NCBI GenBank assembly: GCA_013396655.1
Contig: WBMV01005969.1
Coordinates: 901,534-965,533, forward strand
DNA: 64,000 nucleotides
DNA from: Campylorhamphus procurvoides
Taxonomy: Eukaryota; Chordata; Aves; Passeriformes; Dendrocolaptidae
Direction: 5' to 3'
In this document: positions 12,043-24,323 of the stretch, piece after piece
How the letters are laid out: each line of letters opens with the position of its first letter
Numbering within the stretch: position 1 is the first letter of the stretch
Made by a program: the position numbers and the translations under genes
Notes under the pieces: model-generated
Told to the model about the DNA's origin: nothing
What the model saw: only the letters and a program-made list of their open reading frames with translations
Database searches by the model: none

Positions 12043-15000
12043 ATTTTTTTCCTATAATTACGAATTAAAGTTATGTTAGTGAAACAATGTCTTCTACTAG
12101 TTAGGAATGTGTAAGATACAAAAGGGCAGAATTAAATTTGGCTGAAGGGCCCTGGTGCATGCATTCTCATATGCTTTATAATTACATGCATAGCTGATAT
12201 TTTTCCCACAGTGTCTCTGCCTTAGCCAATGGCACAGGTGGTTACAACTGTGCTAGGGGATGCAAGATCCAACATCAGTTTCATCCTTCCAGATGCCTCA
12301 TTTCTTTCTGTTCTCTAGTTCTTAAAATTGACCCTTTCTCTCATCATCTGCAACTCCAGTTATCCTCCATTTCTTCCCACCTTCACGGCAGCTTTATTTC
12401 TCCTTCCTGCATTACAGAATTATTGTCAGGTTGTCGGCATGTATGCATGACCCATTTCAGTCTACAGCTGTCAGAACTGCCCGTTTCTTTACCCGTCAGC
12501 TGCAGATATAATTACAGTCAATTTAGACTTTACACTTTGCATTATAAGTGTATAGATATAGGAAAATCTACATCTTTCAGTACAGAAGTCTTTCCAATGC
12601 TTAAAATTTTCTTATGATTTCCTGCTTATGAACACTGAAAAGAATAGAAAACAAATAAAGATTCTTTGCAAAATATGAAGCCCTTGATGAAAAGGCATCA
12701 GAACTACTTAGCAGAACACAACAGTTAACAAATTTTGCTTAATTTTACTTAAAATTGTTCAAATAACAAGTTGTTCTTGTAATGTTACTCTCAGAAACAG
12801 CTGAATGGTTTTGTCTCAAAAAGTACAAAACTGAGCTTGAGGTGGCAGGGTGAGAGTTTTGCAAAATAAAAAGAGTATCTAACAGTGGCAGGAACAACTT
12901 TATAACAAGTTGTACCAACATTGCAACTTGTATTACACTTTCTTATAATCACAAATATGCTGAATGCACCCCAAGTGTTCTACAAAGATAGGGAAATAAC
13001 AATGATATACAATATTTAACAGCAGTAGTTGAAGAGTAGTATAATAAAAAACAGTCTTATTGGAAAATATTCTCACAGCTGTTTAAAAATCTCTCTGCCA
13101 TTCAGTTATCTATCAATGTTGGTTTTGTTGTTGAGGCTATTGTTATGAACATGCTAGGAAAAAAACCCTAATCTTGCCCTGGAGCGGTTATTTCTTTATA
13201 TTCATAATATTAGAAAAGCCTGTCATACAAAATATTGAATACATACATGAATGATGATAGTTTTGTGGTAGTTTTTTTTTGCCCAGCATGAATGAGAGAG
13301 TGTAAATCTGGTCAGTCATATATTTATGCCATGCACATTTTTTAATTTTATGAAAAATAGCTGTAACTTAAATCATGAGGCAGCTTTAGTGATTCACTTC
13401 AGCTGATAGACACAGCTTTTGCAACACTGTAGCAATAACAATTTAAATGCATATTGCTCCACTCATGACTAGGCTCCAAAAGCAGTAGGCAGTGAAAAAG
13501 GACAGAATAAATGAACACTGAGAAAAGAAACAATTTAAAATACTTTTTTAAAAACAGGACTGTAGCTATGAGCTCCCCAGGCAGCATATTTGACAGTATG
13601 CACTGAGAAGTAAAAGAATTTACAACAGCTCAGACCTGAACATCTAATCAATAAGACAGCAAACAAGTCCAAGGTAGCTCACTGCAGTACATACCACCTA
13701 CCTGTGCATACGATATATGATCAAAATTTAGTAGAGCATATTGCAGTCAGTTGACTACCATACTGTTTTACCCTACATAATCACTCAACTGTTGCTGTGT
13801 GTCCTCTGTTTATTGGTATGGTCCACTTTAATTGGACACATTTTCAATTTTTATACATTCTGCTGAGAGAAAATATTTCCAACAGTGGGAAAGCAGGATT
13901 AGTCACACACCCCTCCCTCTCCTCTTTACAGATGCTGTGCCCATAGCCTACCCAGAGGCTGGGGATCATATGGGGCCTTGGAAGAAATGTTCATCTGATT
14001 TCCTCTGAGATGAATGGTATAATGGTATGAAGGAAAAGAACTTGTTTCAGATCTTCAAATAAGGTACCTCAGGGAACTAAAGAAATACCTTTTCAGTGCC
14101 TTGTATGAAAGATATAAAGAATGCATAACCTACTCCTTGCTTTGTTTTTCTATCCTATACCTTTCTATAGGTTTAGGATGCATCAATACATTCTTTTACA
14201 AGACAGTTCTGTGTAAAGCTGAGGTGAGATGATGTGCATGATCCTGCAGCTATCAATGGTTTTAAGTGTGAACTTAAGTGTCACACCAAGTTGAACAAAG
14301 TGTCTTGGCTCTGTTGCTGTAAAGAGGCAGTCATCTGTATGACCAGAGATGGGTTCAAACTTCAAAACAATAACATTTTTATCGTCTTCCAAGAACAATT
14401 GTCAGTTTATCAAGCTAAGGAACACTCCCTGCCACTAGGAAGCCACCACTTTTGTCACTGTGGTTTACTTTACCTAAACAAGTCCAGTCTTCCTGCATCT
14501 ATGACACTCAGCCTTCGAGCTTATGCTGTGAATCTGCTGCTCCCAGGACCTTTCTGTTGTTTAGGACAGCTCTGCTGATGTAGCAACTATTCCAAAGCCC
14601 AGTCTCCTAAGAGGACAGTCCAAGTCTAGTCACAGTGGCATTTCACTTTCATTTTTGCCCTGAAAATTTAAGATGAGAGTTCTTTGGTGGGGAAAAAAGA
14701 AAAAAATCAGACCTCATTTCCTTTCCCTAATGTCTTAATGTTAGACTTAATATTTCAATGTCTCAGACTTGTGTCTTAGATTTAATACCTTTTTAGCTAA
14801 GTATTCCCAAAAGCACGTATTTCCAGCTGTGCATGAAATTAATATTCAAAACATAAGGAACAATATAGCTGAGGCAATCCCTTAGTCGCAATGCAGAAAA
14901 GTTAATCACAATAAATGAAGAAAGTATTTACAGTAAAAAGTGTGCCTAAGAAAAAGAATTGAAAATGTATATGTTAACAAATAATAATAAAATACAAGTC

Positions 15001-15358
15001 AGAAGTACCACCAGAAACCTACTATTACATTAAAGCAGCTAATTTACAGCCTCCTTCTGCCCCCACTCCAATTAAGATAAATGATCACTAAATAATGCCA
15101 TAACAAACATTTTCAGAATTAAGGTTTGGGATTGTTAATAGATGTTTGGATACAGCTTATTTGGAAAAATTTTAAATTTGACATATCTAGTGAAATTAAA
15201 TGAACTCTCAGTATGGCAACAATGTGCTTTAACTTCAGAAACAAACTACTTTTTTTATCAATGATTTTTACTTATCAGTCCTAAACATGTCTTACATTTA
15301 CTCTTAAATATATATTTTAAATATCTTAAATATATTTTTTGTGGCATCATTTATTTAA

Positions 15359-15378
15359 TAGGCAATTTAAATTGCCTA
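15359..15378. repeat. Perfect 20-bp palindrome
   Basis: TAGGCAATTTAAATTGCCTA equals its own reverse complement with no spacer. It sits next to strongly A/T-alternating DNA (15301-15345). It could bind a symmetric dimeric factor, or simply be chance in AT-rich DNA. Confidence 0.95.
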
Positions 15379-18194
15379 AAAATATCCATTTCTTGTGTGG
15401 AAAACAAAGTCATCAATTTATTTACTTATGTCCTCTTCTAATTAAAAAGGCATTTGTATAGTACAATCCAATACAGCTGTCAAATTACAATTTTTTTGCT
15501 ATTATGCAAACAATATTCAAATAAGATTAAATAGAAAATTATTCTGTTGTAAGTTATTCATTGATCCTGCCTATAAAGCATGAAAACATACATGTGTGGA
15601 ACATGAATGTCTTTATGCCTTACACGCAGGACTAGTGCTGCCCCGCCTGAGCAAGAAGTTGCCACAAGGGCAGGATCACCTGAAAGGGGAGGAAAACGGT
15701 CTCTTGTGCCTAGTTTTCATCTAGATTTGGGCAAAGAAGCCTGAGAATTGTTAGGGTACAAGGATTCCTGTGTTAGCTTGGAGATTGATTGCAAATACTC
15801 ATGACTTCTGACACCCTATAATGATTTTCTAAATACCAGAAGCAGATGTGGATTTTTGGAGGTACAGTTTAGGATTGGTATCTAAAACAGCAGAGAAGGA
15901 CAACTGCTTTGTTGCTCTTCTGCTTGCAAAGAAGAAACCAGGAGACTTTTCACATGGCTGCTATGTTTTGAAATTGAGAGCTAAAATAGCATAGGCTTGG
16001 GGCTGAAGGCAGAAAACATCTTCTTGTTATCCTCTAGCAGTGTAGTTTTCTTTCACATATGGTACTCAACATTAGTTTGAAGAACCTGTATAATTTAGCA
16101 CTTTAATGCAAAAAAAAAAAAAAGGGATACAAAACCTCTTTCTGTCATAACTTTTTCTTAATGAAAGCTGCGGGGAGCCAGAAGAGGAATTAAAGATATT
16201 TCATTAGCTTCTCACCTTGTCCCTTGTCTCCAATAAATTAAATAGGATGATATTCAGATACTTGGCAAAAGTTGAGTATGTAGCCATGTACACTACTCAC
16301 CAAACAACCACACATCTGAGAGATGTTTTAGGGAGAAGGGGAGGTAAAGAATTGACTATGAAAGACATTTTCTTTGCTATGCAGAAAGTTCCAACCAGTG
16401 TTCTTCCTTCTTGGTCCTGCCACAACAGAGCAAACAAAGGAGCATGAGACTGTGTTTCTCTCAGTACAAATAGCAGTCTGGCTGTGCCTTAACAGTACCA
16501 GGCAGGAAATATTTAAAAGGCAATATGGAAATATTACTCTTCTCATCTTGTGTTCAGCATTGCAAATTTCCCTAGAAATCATCCAACAAAAAAAAAAAGT
16601 AAAATTTTGACAGGCCTGGAGGGAAAAAAAGTGTATACGGATGACATTTAGTTTAAGGAAAATCAGAGAAAGAAGTCAAGAAAAAATTCAATACATTTCT
16701 CACAAATTGATGCTACGTTTTGAGATCAATGATGGCTAAACATGGAAGATTGTAGACCGTCTGACTATTTCTACTTAACAAACAATTTTACCAGTTGACA
16801 CATTCATGAATGTTATTCCCAGCACTTTTCTTTACTAAATTCTGTAGCAGTAATTGGTGTTAAGTATTCAGTGTTTTCTCCTCAAGATTATAAAAGGCAC
16901 CTCTATTATTCTCTGTTTATATAAAAGAATGAAACAGAGCAAATCAAATTCCTAAGCCTTATAAGGTAGAGTAAAAGTCTTTTTCTAGAGAATCTTGGAG
17001 TAAAGTTCTGATCTCCTATGTAGCCTGTGTTTTCTGAAGGTACCGGAAAATAGCATTTTATCTACTCATCCATGTACCTCATATTAATTTCTCTAAAAAA
17101 AAAACACCAGTATGTTTACACTACCCTAGTAAGAATCCAATTAGAAACAAAAAGCTGGGGTCTGGAAACCTCATTGGCTTTTGTAGCAGGAGAATGGCCT
17201 AGGAACAGTCATATCTGCCCTCTGTTTCTCAAACAGCTTCATAGATTTTGAAACAAAGCTCAAAAGTGAGCATCAGATTCATACTTGTGGGCACAGTTTT
17301 CACAAATTATACTATACCACAATACTATAAAAATAAAAGAATAGTTATGTTAATCCTTAATATATGTCATGGTATATAGTAGATAAGTTGAAACCCTATA
17401 ATGTCTATCAAAATACAATACATGTGAACAGCAAAAAAAAATTAAGAATTGCATACTTTCTTTCTGTTTTTCTCTCTTGCACATTCTCTTTGATCTAGAC
17501 TATTTGTCTTCAGAATGTAGTTAAGCTTATTATATTTATTAAAAATTATGTTCACACCCAGAAAACCAGCACATATTATTGTAAATTGATGCTGAATTAT
17601 AACAGATGGTATATTATTTATATATAATTTCCATTGAGTAGATATATTTTTTAAATCTTAAGTTATTTTATTTTGCATATAAAGTATGATTCCTGTTTAA
17701 CCGGTGCAGTCAAATGCCTGAAAGAGATTAGTACACCAGGATAATGAGATCTTCTTTAAAAGGCTTTTTTTTTTTACCTTTGAAAAGCTAAATAAATAGG
17801 AACAGCAAGGATTCTAAAGAAGAGCAGATATCGAAGAAGTTTGATTAAGGTCTCAATTTCAAAGGCAGGATGCAGAATAACACCTACATGTTTCAATATA
17901 TAGTCTTTTGCTCTGTGCTGAAAGCAATCCCTTTCTTCCCAAGATATTAAAACACCCTTTATACACCTGAACTTACCAAAGGGATAGGCCCAGCTACCAG
18001 TTTCCCAGATCGGCTTTTTCCTTCTAGCTGCCTTGCCCATTTCTGACATTTTCCATCTCTTTTGAGACAGTCTGGTGTGTTACCACAGCAGTCTGACTTA
18101 GGCTACAATCAGCTGAGGACAATGATTGCTAATTTGCACATAGGGCTTTGGCACATTGGGATTACAACCTAGCTACTACAGTTTTTGAGGGGAT
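15379..18194. other. No gene recognised; A-run
   Basis: AT-rich DNA with an A-run at 16110-16123. Overlapping open frames at 16217-16610 on both strands have no splice or start context. A weak minus-strand exon candidate at 17977-18049 is described under findings. Confidence 0.4.
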
Positions 18195-18199
18195 CAGTG
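18195..18199. repeat. Target-site duplication CAGTG, left copy
   Basis: CAGTG occurs immediately before the LTR that begins TGTGTTGG at 18200 and again at 18949-18953 immediately after its terminal ACA. A 5-bp duplication fits integration by an ERV1- or ERVL-type integrase. Confidence 0.85.
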
Positions 18200-18948
18200 T
18201 GTGTTGGTTTAAATGTAAACCAGTGGGAGAAATGAACCAGACTCAAGAGAGATTACAAGTCAGAGTTACAATTTACTAAAAAGATTACAATACAGTAGTA
18301 CAAAGAAAAATTGGTTTTAACCCACAAAAACCAGAGGCATAACCCAGCACTCTGGGGCACGAACAGAATGGTGTGCAGTAGCCCCTGTGCTGAGTACCAT
18401 GTGGTTCCCCTGAGTACAAAGTAAAAGGAAAGGAAAAATTTGTTGATGAGAATGATGGTCACAGTTTTGTTGAGAGTGGCAGTTGCAGTCCTGTTGAGGT
18501 TCTGGTCCTCCTCTGGATCCGACAAGTGGTACCCTAAGTCCCAAAACCCGAGGATTATATATGTTCATGTTCACATGGGAATGCCCAGTACCTCCCCCAG
18601 GGTGAGGAGTTTCATAACGGGTGCTTTAACGCTGTGAGTCATGAGACGTTTTGGGAATTTTTGATGGCCCATTAGCATGACCCCTCAGGCTGGGTGTGAA
18701 GGTGCTAATACCTCCCCCAAAGGGGAGCTGTCAGTGCTGAGTCATTGGTGTGAAGACAGAAACACTTCCCTTTCTCACAGGGTTCTTTAAGACCCATCTC
18801 GTAGCCTTAGGGGTCAGGTGTGCCCTGGACAGCTGCTGCAAATGATCCATTATTAACAGTTCATCAGAAATGATAAAGAGGGTGTAGAATATAGTTTTGG
18901 TTACACCCATATAGTGATAAACTAGTCCCAGCCACTGTAATGAGGACA
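18200..18948 (-). mobile_element. Solo LTR, ERV (5-bp TSD)
   Basis: A 749-bp unit with TG...CA ends and an exact 5-bp CAGTG duplication on both sides. The 'tgtgttggtttaaatgtaaaccag' type of end is a repeat I recognise from songbird genomes. Minus orientation is inferred: a TATA-like CATATATAA on the minus strand lies near 18553-18562, and a degenerate poly(A) signal (AGTAAA on the minus strand) near 18272-18277. No internal retroviral genes are attached, so this is a solo LTR left by recombination. Open frames within it are not genes. Confidence 0.85.
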
Positions 18949-18953
18949 CAGTG
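18949..18953. repeat. Target-site duplication CAGTG, right copy
   Basis: Right-hand copy of the 5-bp duplication, directly after the LTR end. Identical to 18195-18199. Confidence 0.85.
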
Positions 18954-20111
18954 TCATGATTCACTAACAGTTATAATTTCTCCTTAGCTCCTACGGAGTG
19001 ACCTTCGCATGTCCCAGTGACTCTCCTATAGAGACCATATTCATTTTGTTTCCTGCTTTCCACGTCGTACCTCTGTGAGTTAATGAAGGTCAGAGTTGGA
19101 TGTGGAGACAGTGTAAGTGAAGAGGGACCCCTGCAGAGGGGTGTGATGGTGGGCCAGGATTTCAGAAGGGATGGCTGGAAGATGTTTAAGGCAACAAAAT
19201 ATGAGTTTCTGATCACCATAAGGAATGAATGAGCAATGGTGGATGGTAACACTGTGGCTCAGTTACTCTCGTTCTTTTCTCCTTTTCCGTCTCAGTATAA
19301 TCACACCCAAGTGGGTTGGAGAATTGTTGATATCCAAATTTCTCTAGGTAAACATGTCAAGCTCTAGGCAAACAAACCTAACATTGTCTTCTGTGATACA
19401 TCTATCTGTACAAGAGTGCTTGGTTTTTATAGTGTATCTTGAATTTCACAAAGGTTTAATTTGGATGTCAAATTTCTTTCTGCAGCAAGATATTTGTGCT
19501 GCATCTTTAATAAACCTAGACTCTTTCTGAGCGATGTGATATGAACACAGATGTAGCCTTCCCTTTTTATTGCCTTTAAGTGTTGATGATTCTCATAACA
19601 GTTTCATGAACCTAAGCATATTTAGTAGGACAGTGTTTTGGTTGAGGATTTTTCTTTGTGGGGTTTTCTTAAGCTATAAAGTCGTGGATTCATGTGAGCA
19701 TCCATCTTCATTAAAAAGAGCAAAACAATCCAAAACTCTCACACTTACTGGGAGAAGATTGAACCAAACACATTTAGTTTAAAATCCAAGAGAGTATAAC
19801 AAAGATTTCTAAATATTATTTTTATAGATGACTTTAAATCAGTTTTTAGGAATTTTGAAAGTCTGGCTCAAGTACTTTAGAGTTGCCAGTACTACCTATT
19901 TGTCAAATTTGCATCCTTGATATATTAAAGTACAATTTCTGGGTCTAGTCCTACTACAAGCAATGGGAAGTATCCATTTTCCCTTCTGTCATATGCCTAC
20001 ATGTATGTTAGGTCACAAAGCCTTGCTTACAATTAATGGTAAAAAAATAAAGTATGATCACTGTGGGTAAGGTGAATGTCAAAACCATCCTAATACTGGA
20101 AGTAACCCATG
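18954..20111. other. No gene recognised
   Basis: Sequence between two LTRs. The minus-strand open frame at 18971-19252 (93 codons) starts with ATG but has no motif I know. Its position next to LTRs makes chance or a decayed element more likely than a gene. Confidence 0.4.
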
Positions 20112-20117
20112 TATGTC
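20112..20117. repeat. Target-site duplication TATGTC, left copy
   Basis: Exact 6-bp match to 20647-20652, flanking the LTR at 20118-20646. Six bases is typical of ERVK/beta-like or alpharetroviral-type integration. Confidence 0.9.
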
Positions 20118-20646
20118 TGACGCAGACCTCTGGGAATAACGGGACAGACCACTCTGCATAGGGTGAAGGCAATATAGCCAATTTATTGAGAGGTGCCACG
20201 GCTTTTATAGGGAGACCATGGAGGTTTCTGGAAAAGGGGTGGAGTTCAGGGAGGAGTTTAACAGGTCCACGACAATAAAGGAAAAGATAGGATGGGCTTC
20301 CACATATAAGGGATGACAAGGGAGGAGCAAGGGAGTGGTCAGCCATATGGTGCAGCTGCACTGCACCACAGACTGACCAATGGGAAGAGGGGAATAAAGT
20401 GGCCAATGGCACGGGGGTAACTGGGGAAGAACTGGGGTACATCAACCAATCAGAACATTCATCATAATTACTAATCTAATTCATCAAATATCTAACTAAC
20501 TGTTAACTTAACAAACTCAGAACTCTCTTCATTAATCCATGAGTGGTCTCTCTTCTATCCACAAGGTTGGTGAGTTCATGGATTCTTTTTCTTGAAGCCG
20601 TTTCTGTTTTCTCCAGATCCGGTAGTTTTTTCCCCTGACCCCAACA
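20118..20646 (-). mobile_element. Solo LTR, ERVK-like (6-bp TSD)
   Basis: A 529-bp LTR bounded by TG and CA on the plus strand and by a perfect 6-bp TATGTC duplication. On the minus strand it starts TGTTGGGGTCAGGGG. A TATA box (CTATAAAAG) lies near 20202-20210 and a canonical AATAAA at 20182-20187, which fixes the orientation. U5 is about 60 bp. No internal region follows, so it is a solo LTR. The 145-codon minus-strand open frame at 20008-20445 runs through the LTR and is not a gene. Confidence 0.92.
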
Positions 20647-20652
20647 TATGTC
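20647..20652. repeat. Target-site duplication TATGTC, right copy
   Basis: Right copy of the 6-bp duplication, directly after the terminal CA. Confidence 0.9.
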
Positions 20653-20869
20653 CAACACTGCTGTCTAACAGAGAGGGAAATCATAACCTTTGGAAATCTT
20701 TCAACTGTATTTAGAAAACACTGGTTGATATCAGCACTGATAGAGCATGAGTGCTCACAAAACCCTATAAACTTTCTTCACACTAGTATCTTCTAATATG
20801 CATCTATTTTTTCCCATAGTATCAACAAATTCCTCTACAATGTTATAATTTAATCAAGTAGATGACTAA

Positions 20870-20874
20870 TTAGA
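20870..20874. repeat. Target-site duplication TTAGA, left copy
   Basis: TTAGA precedes the TGAGG end of the LTR and recurs at 21863-21867 after its CA end. Confidence 0.55.
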
Positions 20875-21862
20875 TGAGGTCCAATTAGAATTTATTAAAT
20901 TGAATAGCAAGCAGCAGCAAACAGAGCGCTGGGCATCCGCCTGATGATTCCTGCTTCCAAACGTGGTGGAGTGGCTCTAACGGTTCACACCTCGCCTTTT
21001 ATACCCCTCAGTCCTTCTGTAGCTTTTCCAATCAGGATTCAGCTCCCTTTAAGTTCTCCAACCGCAGCTTGTCCCGTTCCTGCCATGAGCATGTTGCCAT
21101 GGGGGGGTGTCTCCTCTTCTTCCCTCATGGCGGTGGTTCAAAAATGCTAAGTCATAGTGAGTTATGGCTTTTATGGTTCCATTATTATTACAACTTATAG
21201 CTTATACCTTATCTAGGATTTTAACAATTTGGATTAATAAAGCAAGGCAAAAACTTCAGTATAATGTGTTACAAAGCCTCAACAAACTTTTACAAACTCG
21301 AAATAGATTAAGATCAATTTTAAAAGACTCATTTATTGCAAAATTTTCTCTTCCCCTTTTTGTGAAACCACCACTTCAACAATTTTAGCAAGTCATGCTC
21401 TTTCAGCAGGTTTAGCTAAAATTTCTTAACAGACATAACTTTTAATACTTTATAATACAAGTTTAGTGAACAAATACTCCATTTATTCATAACATACAAT
21501 ATACCAGTTCTTTGAGGGTTTTGCTTAAAGCACTTGCTGGCACTTGTTCTCGAAGGGATTGGCTTTTTAGCACTTGTCAGTTTTATTTAAATCATGTATT
21601 TTTATACTTATTATTTGATATGGCTTACAGCCTGTTTAAGAACTATTTCAATTATTTTTTACAAAATTTCTTTTCCTTGCCCCTCATCTATTTAAGGATG
21701 TATTCAAGTTTTGATCCAGTCCCATATCCTCAGGTATTTAACCTTATCAAAGTCTGTACTTATATGCCTTTGGAATCACTGAATTAATAAGGGAGGCAAT
21801 GAAGCACATCTGCCTGTCGGAGACGGAGACTGAGAAACTAAACCATTTATGTTCATTCTTCA
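20875..21862 (-). mobile_element. Probable solo LTR (5-bp TSD)
   Basis: The left third has a clear minus-strand LTR promoter layout: GGGGTATAAAAGGCG near 20996-21006 and AATAAA at 20891-20896. Taking TG at 20875 and CA at 21862 gives a 988-bp unit flanked by TTAGA on both sides. The U5 would then be very short and U3 long (about 850 bp), which is unusual. The true right end could therefore lie closer, and the 5-bp match could be chance. No internal retroviral coding region is attached. Open frames at 20944-21787 are within the LTR. Confidence 0.6.
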
Positions 21863-21867
21863 TTAGA
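21863..21867. repeat. Target-site duplication TTAGA, right copy
   Basis: Right copy of the proposed 5-bp duplication for the LTR ending at 21862. Confidence 0.55.
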
Positions 21868-24266
21868 CATAGAAATAAATGTTTTAGTCCCTTTTTTTCC
21901 CCTTCACTAGTTTTTTTGTCTTTTCCTGCACATAGGTCACCTTGCTGACTCATCTGTATAGCTACTATTTACTGCTGTTTATTCTGTTCCTAATTGCCAT
22001 TTCCCGATCTTCAGTAATAATGTGTAATGAGCAAAGAATAACTTCATTAATTTAGATTAACCAAAGTCCAGATCAATTAGTACACTGTAACAAGACTGTA
22101 AGACTGTCTTGTTCTTCCATCACCCATGACTAGCGTTGAACAACAGAAAAGACCACACTGCTGTTTCCAAGGCAAGGGTGGTCCTTTATGGTTTATATAA
22201 CTGCTGAATTGAGTGGTCATCTTTGTGCACACTTTACAGTAACCTCACTTCACCACCCATCCTGCCTCTCCTTTCTAGGGCTAGCATATTAATAATTCAC
22301 TTCTCTCTGAGAACAAGTCTCTTGTAACTTAACTTCAGATGCTGCTTGGTTGAATGTTATAAAAAAAACTGTGAAGGGTCATGCTGAAGAGCAGAGTTGC
22401 TGTGTTCCAGAAAGAAGCTACCTTCCATGTGTTTTATAAACAGCAGGAAGGACTGTCAAGGATAAATGTATATATGGCTTCAAATTTCCAGAAAGGGACA
22501 TAAGGGGGATGGAAAAGAGAATCAAAGAAAGTCTGATGGTAGTTCCTAATAAAGCAATTCTGCTTGAATTTTGAACTTTGCTACTGCTTAGAGTCCACTA
22601 ACCATAACTTGTATGAGGCTTCTTGAGGAAAAAACCTTGCACAAAGTACAAATCAAGGCAAGTCAGAAAAGATTGCATGAGTGGAAAGAGGAGGAAGATC
22701 AAGCTGAGGGTTTTTTTACCTTCTGACAAAAATGATATGGTTATACTATAGTCAGAGATATATCTGGCTTATCAGACTTCATACACTGGCATAAACTGGG
22801 AGACTTATCATCCTTTCTACAGCAAAACCCCAGATGCATGGATCCCAGCCCTACTGTATCTTCCTCTCCTGGCTGTGAGCTAGGCTTAGAACAGGAGACA
22901 TAATGATCCCTTAGACAGATGGGTATGTTACTGTGTCAGGGACTGCTATGTACCCAAGAACTTCCTAGCACACAAATAATGAAATCATGATACATTTAGT
23001 GATAAATTGAATATGCTCTATCTGTTCAGATTTTTGTAGCTAAATATTGCAAATAAATTCTTACTTATAATGTAGTTTGACCCATGTAGTTTGACTAGAA
23101 AATGGTGGAATAATGTATATAATTGACCACAGAATACAAATTTAACAGCAGAAACACACATAAAATAGATGTTGCTGATAGGGTTATTCTAATGGTTACA
23201 TCCATGGGAAACACATCTCTAATATGATCCCACTGTCTGGGGGGATAAGCACTGTGGAAGTGGATTTAGTAGGATCATTGGTCCCACTCCAGGACTTCAG
23301 GAGTAATGTGAACCTCATCCATGTTTTCCCAGATACAGAAATATGTACCTCTGCAGGACCATTTAGCATATTGTCTCTGTAAGACAATGATGCATTATTG
23401 TATATTTGACTATTTCCAAAACATTCTGCCCACAAAGTCTGATGTCTAGCTTGGCACTCAGCCCCACAGCAGTGGAGTCAGTACTCGCATCTCAGACATG
23501 TCCACACTCACATTGCACTCATCTCAGATAAGGACTATCCATTCAAAACCTGGATATGCATTCCAGGAGAGGAATTTCATGTAATTAATAATAAATCAAT
23601 GACTTACATAGGCACATTAAGCAGGAAAATAGTCTTTCACCCATTAAAATCTGTGACTATATTTTTCAAGCTATATATATATAACTACTGATCATGATTT
23701 TCTAAAAATTAATTTATTCTGCCTTTTATTTCCTTCTCTGTATTTTTAACTTTTTTTCTCTCCAAGTTGTAGCTTAATTGACTTGTAAACTGTATGTAGA
23801 CTTGTATACTCCTTAATGAAAAATGTTGCGTTTAAATAAATGTAGCAGTTTCCTCTTCTGCCTAAGTAAACTTGCCAGTTTTTTGGCTCTAAAATTCTCA
23901 TTTTATTAAGACTGCATTCTGCGTCAGCTGGAAAGTTTTGATGTAGCTTAAAGTACCATCATTCATTTCCTTCAGGAGGCCATTGCTGGTAAAATCACTG
24001 TTTATCTGTCATAAATGTGTTACATCATAATATTTTATTGCGTATACGTAAGCAATACTTTGTGGGATTTTTCCTATGAGAAAGATGTTTATTATTCAGT
24101 GAGTATATGGAGTCTGAAGTTAAATAGGCAGCCCAATTCCCTTCTCTCAGTGAATACTGTAACAAGGTTGCAAGCTGGGAACAATTGTGGAAAACTTTTC
24201 ATAGAAGCAGTACAGTCATCATCTTGACCCAAACTCATTTGCTTTTTACCTTCTGCAACATTATTA
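21868..24266. other. No gene recognised; possible LTR remnant
   Basis: The stretch 22128-22340 has a minus-strand ATATAAACC TATA-like motif and a composition like the nearby LTRs, but no ends or duplication could be found. The minus-strand open frame 23196-23435 has no family match. The remainder is AT-rich and featureless to my reading. Confidence 0.35.
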
Positions 24267-24323
24267 AACATTAAAGATATTTTGTAACATTAAAGATATT
24301 CTGCAACATTAAAGATATTTTGG
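24267..24323. repeat. 19-bp tandem repeat, three copies
   Basis: Unit AACATTAAAGATATTTTGT occurs at 24267-24285, 24286-24304 and 24305-24323 with changes only in the last four bases. Each copy carries an AAAG that could act as a splice acceptor for the exon-like segment that follows, in three different phases. Confidence 0.95.

Larger units (their letters stand above)
8261..15358. other. No gene recognised
   Basis: Seven kilobases of AT-rich DNA with an A-run (8525-8537), one undetermined base (N at 9188) and a TA-rich tract at 12019-12042. Open frames at 10199-10420, 11373-11593, 13399-13587 and 14183-14578 lack splice context or motifs. I see no recognisable transposable element here, which is a long repeat-free stretch compared with the rest of the window. 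Confidence 0.4.

Noticed and set aside
20008..20445. 145-codon minus-strand frame, the longest in the window
   Set aside because: It runs through the LTR at 20118-20646, across its TATA box and poly(A) signal.
20944..21787. Three plus-strand open frames as a small gene cluster
   Set aside because: They lie within the LTR at 20875-21862, antisense to its promoter, and share no features of coding exons.
18195..21867. One full-length provirus spanning the three LTRs
   Set aside because: The three LTRs differ in sequence and each has its own target duplication, and no gag, pol or env coding sequence lies between them.
22128..22340. A further LTR with a minus-strand TATA-like motif
   Set aside because: No TG...CA ends with a matching duplication and no poly(A) signal in the right place.
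24267..24323. CRISPR-like array
   Set aside because: Three directly adjoining 19-bp copies without spacers are an ordinary tandem repeat in a vertebrate genome.
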